This document shows positions 4,797 to 5,576 of a stretch of 5,576 nucleotides of DNA, in pieces. Position 1 is the stretch's first letter. Each line of letters begins with the position of its first letter. The notes beneath the pieces are model-generated. The model did not search any database, was not told the origin of the DNA, and saw only the letters and a program-made list of their open reading frames with translations. This DNA is from Tepidiphilus sp. GTDB taxonomy: Bacteria; Pseudomonadota; Gammaproteobacteria; Burkholderiales; Rhodocyclaceae. Position numbers and translations under genes: made by a program. Location: NCBI GenBank assembly GCA_028684345.1, contig JAQUGB010000119.1, positions 1 through 5,576 of the forward strand, read 5' to 3'.

Positions 4797-5576
4797 TCAG
4801 CGCGACAGCAGCAGTTTCGCCCGGGCGACGACGTGATCGACCGTGAAACCGAAGAACTCGAACAGGCGCGGCGCGGGGGCCGAGGCGCCGAAGCGGTCGA
4901 TGCCGAGCACGTCGCCGTGGCCACCGACGTAGCGCCACCAGCCATCGCCCGAGCCGGCTTCGATGGCGAGCTTGGGCACGTCCGGTGGCAGCAATGCGGC
5001 GCGGTATTCGGGGGGCTGGGCGTCGAAGCGCCGCGTGCAGGGCAGGGAGACGACGGTGGCGGCGATGCCGGATGCGGCTAGCGCCCCTTGGGCGTCGAGC
5101 GCGAGCGCTATCTCCGAGCCGGTGGCGATCAGGATGAGATCGGGGGCGCGCTCGGCTTCCCGCAGCACATAGCCGCCGCGCCCGATCGCTTCGATCTGCT
5201 GCGGCGAGCGTTCGATGAAGGGGAGGTTCTGGCGCGACAGCAGCAGGGCCGAGGGGCCGTCGGTGCGCTCGAGCGCGAGGCGCCAGGCCACGGCCGTTTC
5301 GACGCTGTCGGCCGGACGCCAGACGTCGAGATTGGGGATGAGGCGCAGCGAGGCGGCGTGTTCGATGGGCTGGTGCGTGGGGCCGTCCTCACCCAGGCCG
5401 ATGGAATCGTGCGTGAGCACGAGGATCTGGCGCTGGCGCATGAGCGCGGCCATGCGAATGGCGTTTCTCGCGTAGTCGGAGAAGACGAGAAAGGTGCCGG
5501 TGAAGGGGATGTGGCCGCGATGCAGCGCGATGCCGTTGGCGATCGCCACCATGCCGAACTCGCGCACGCCGTAGTG
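4797..5576 (-). CDS. tkt: Transketolase, C-terminal part (5' truncated by window edge)
   Basis: Thiamine-diphosphate enzyme that moves two-carbon ketol units between sugar phosphates in the pentose phosphate pathway and the Calvin cycle. The visible 259 residues match the last 258 of E. coli TktA almost end to end, so about 400 N-terminal residues, including the main diphosphate-binding domain, lie to the right. The visible part starts at HYGVREFG, whose Glu (residue 6) is the cofactor-activating Glu of the pyrimidine-binding domain (E411 in E. coli). Next come the substrate-phosphate region THDSIGLGEDGPTHQP, SRQNLP, the C-terminal domain ATGSE, and the terminal GFTVDHVV. The in-frame GTG at 5567 is not the start, because the conserved HYG precedes it in frame to the edge. 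The gene is followed after 30 bp by gap, and probably heads or joins a tkt-gap-pgk transcription unit. Confidence 0.97.
   Translation of the reverse strand, partial: HYGVREFGMVAIANGIALHRGHIPFTGTFLVFSDYARNAIRMAALMRQRQILVLTHDSIGLGEDGPTHQPIEHAASLRLIPNLDVWRPADSVETAVAWRLALERTDGPSALLLSRQNLPFIERSPQQIEAIGRGGYVLREAERAPDLILIATGSEIALALDAQGALAASGIAATVVSLPCTRRFDAQPPEYRAALLPPDVPKLAIEAGSGDGWWRYVGGHGDVLGIDRFGASAPAPRLFEFFGFTVDHVVARAKLLLSR

Noticed and set aside
1..5576. CRISPR arrays, insertion sequences, tRNA/rRNA genes, riboswitches, phage or defence genes.
   Set aside because: The window is nearly filled by seven recognisable genes. The few short spacers contain no repeat arrays, transposase fragments or structured RNA beyond the two hairpins listed.

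Overview
The window is GC-rich and almost entirely coding, with G/C-heavy third codon positions. It looks like a chromosomal housekeeping region of a betaproteobacterium. The inference rests on the gene order transketolase - GAPDH - phosphoglycerate kinase, the soluble short form of RsxB/RnfB, and the presence of a DUF1841 protein. No lineage below that level can be supported. I see no mobile element, CRISPR array, tRNA or rRNA.

Layout. On the plus strand, positions 1-632 hold the 3' part of a stand-alone metallo-beta-lactamase-fold di-iron (ODP-type) protein whose N-terminus lies left of the window. It ends at a strong intrinsic terminator (652-695). Everything else is on the minus strand and reads right to left: tkt (C-terminal part, 4797-5576), gap (3747-4766), pgk (2552-3736), rsxB (1858-2454), nth (1101-1865) and a DUF1841 gene (695-1120). 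Spacings are 30 bp (tkt-gap), 10 bp (gap-pgk), 97 bp (pgk-rsxB), an 8-bp overlap (rsxB-nth with the GTG start preferred here) and a 20-bp overlap (nth-DUF1841). The DUF1841 stop codon touches the T-tract of the convergent terminator.

Functionally there are two blocks. tkt-gap-pgk is central carbon metabolism: glycolysis/gluconeogenesis, the pentose phosphate pathway and, if the organism is an autotroph, the Calvin cycle. GAPDH lacks the acidic residue that normally selects NAD over NADP, which would suit NADP(H) use. rsxB-nth-DUF1841 is a translationally coupled trio in which two members are 4Fe-4S proteins. rsxB and nth are also linked in E. coli, where nth is the last gene of the rsx operon. 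The 97-bp gap between the blocks contains a G/C-rich stem-loop without a U-tract.

I found no evidence of a wholly new system. The points most worth checking are the GAPDH cofactor residues, the likely N-terminal extension of Nth, the orphan soluble RsxB next to nth, and the stand-alone di-iron protein with Asp in the Glu ligand position.
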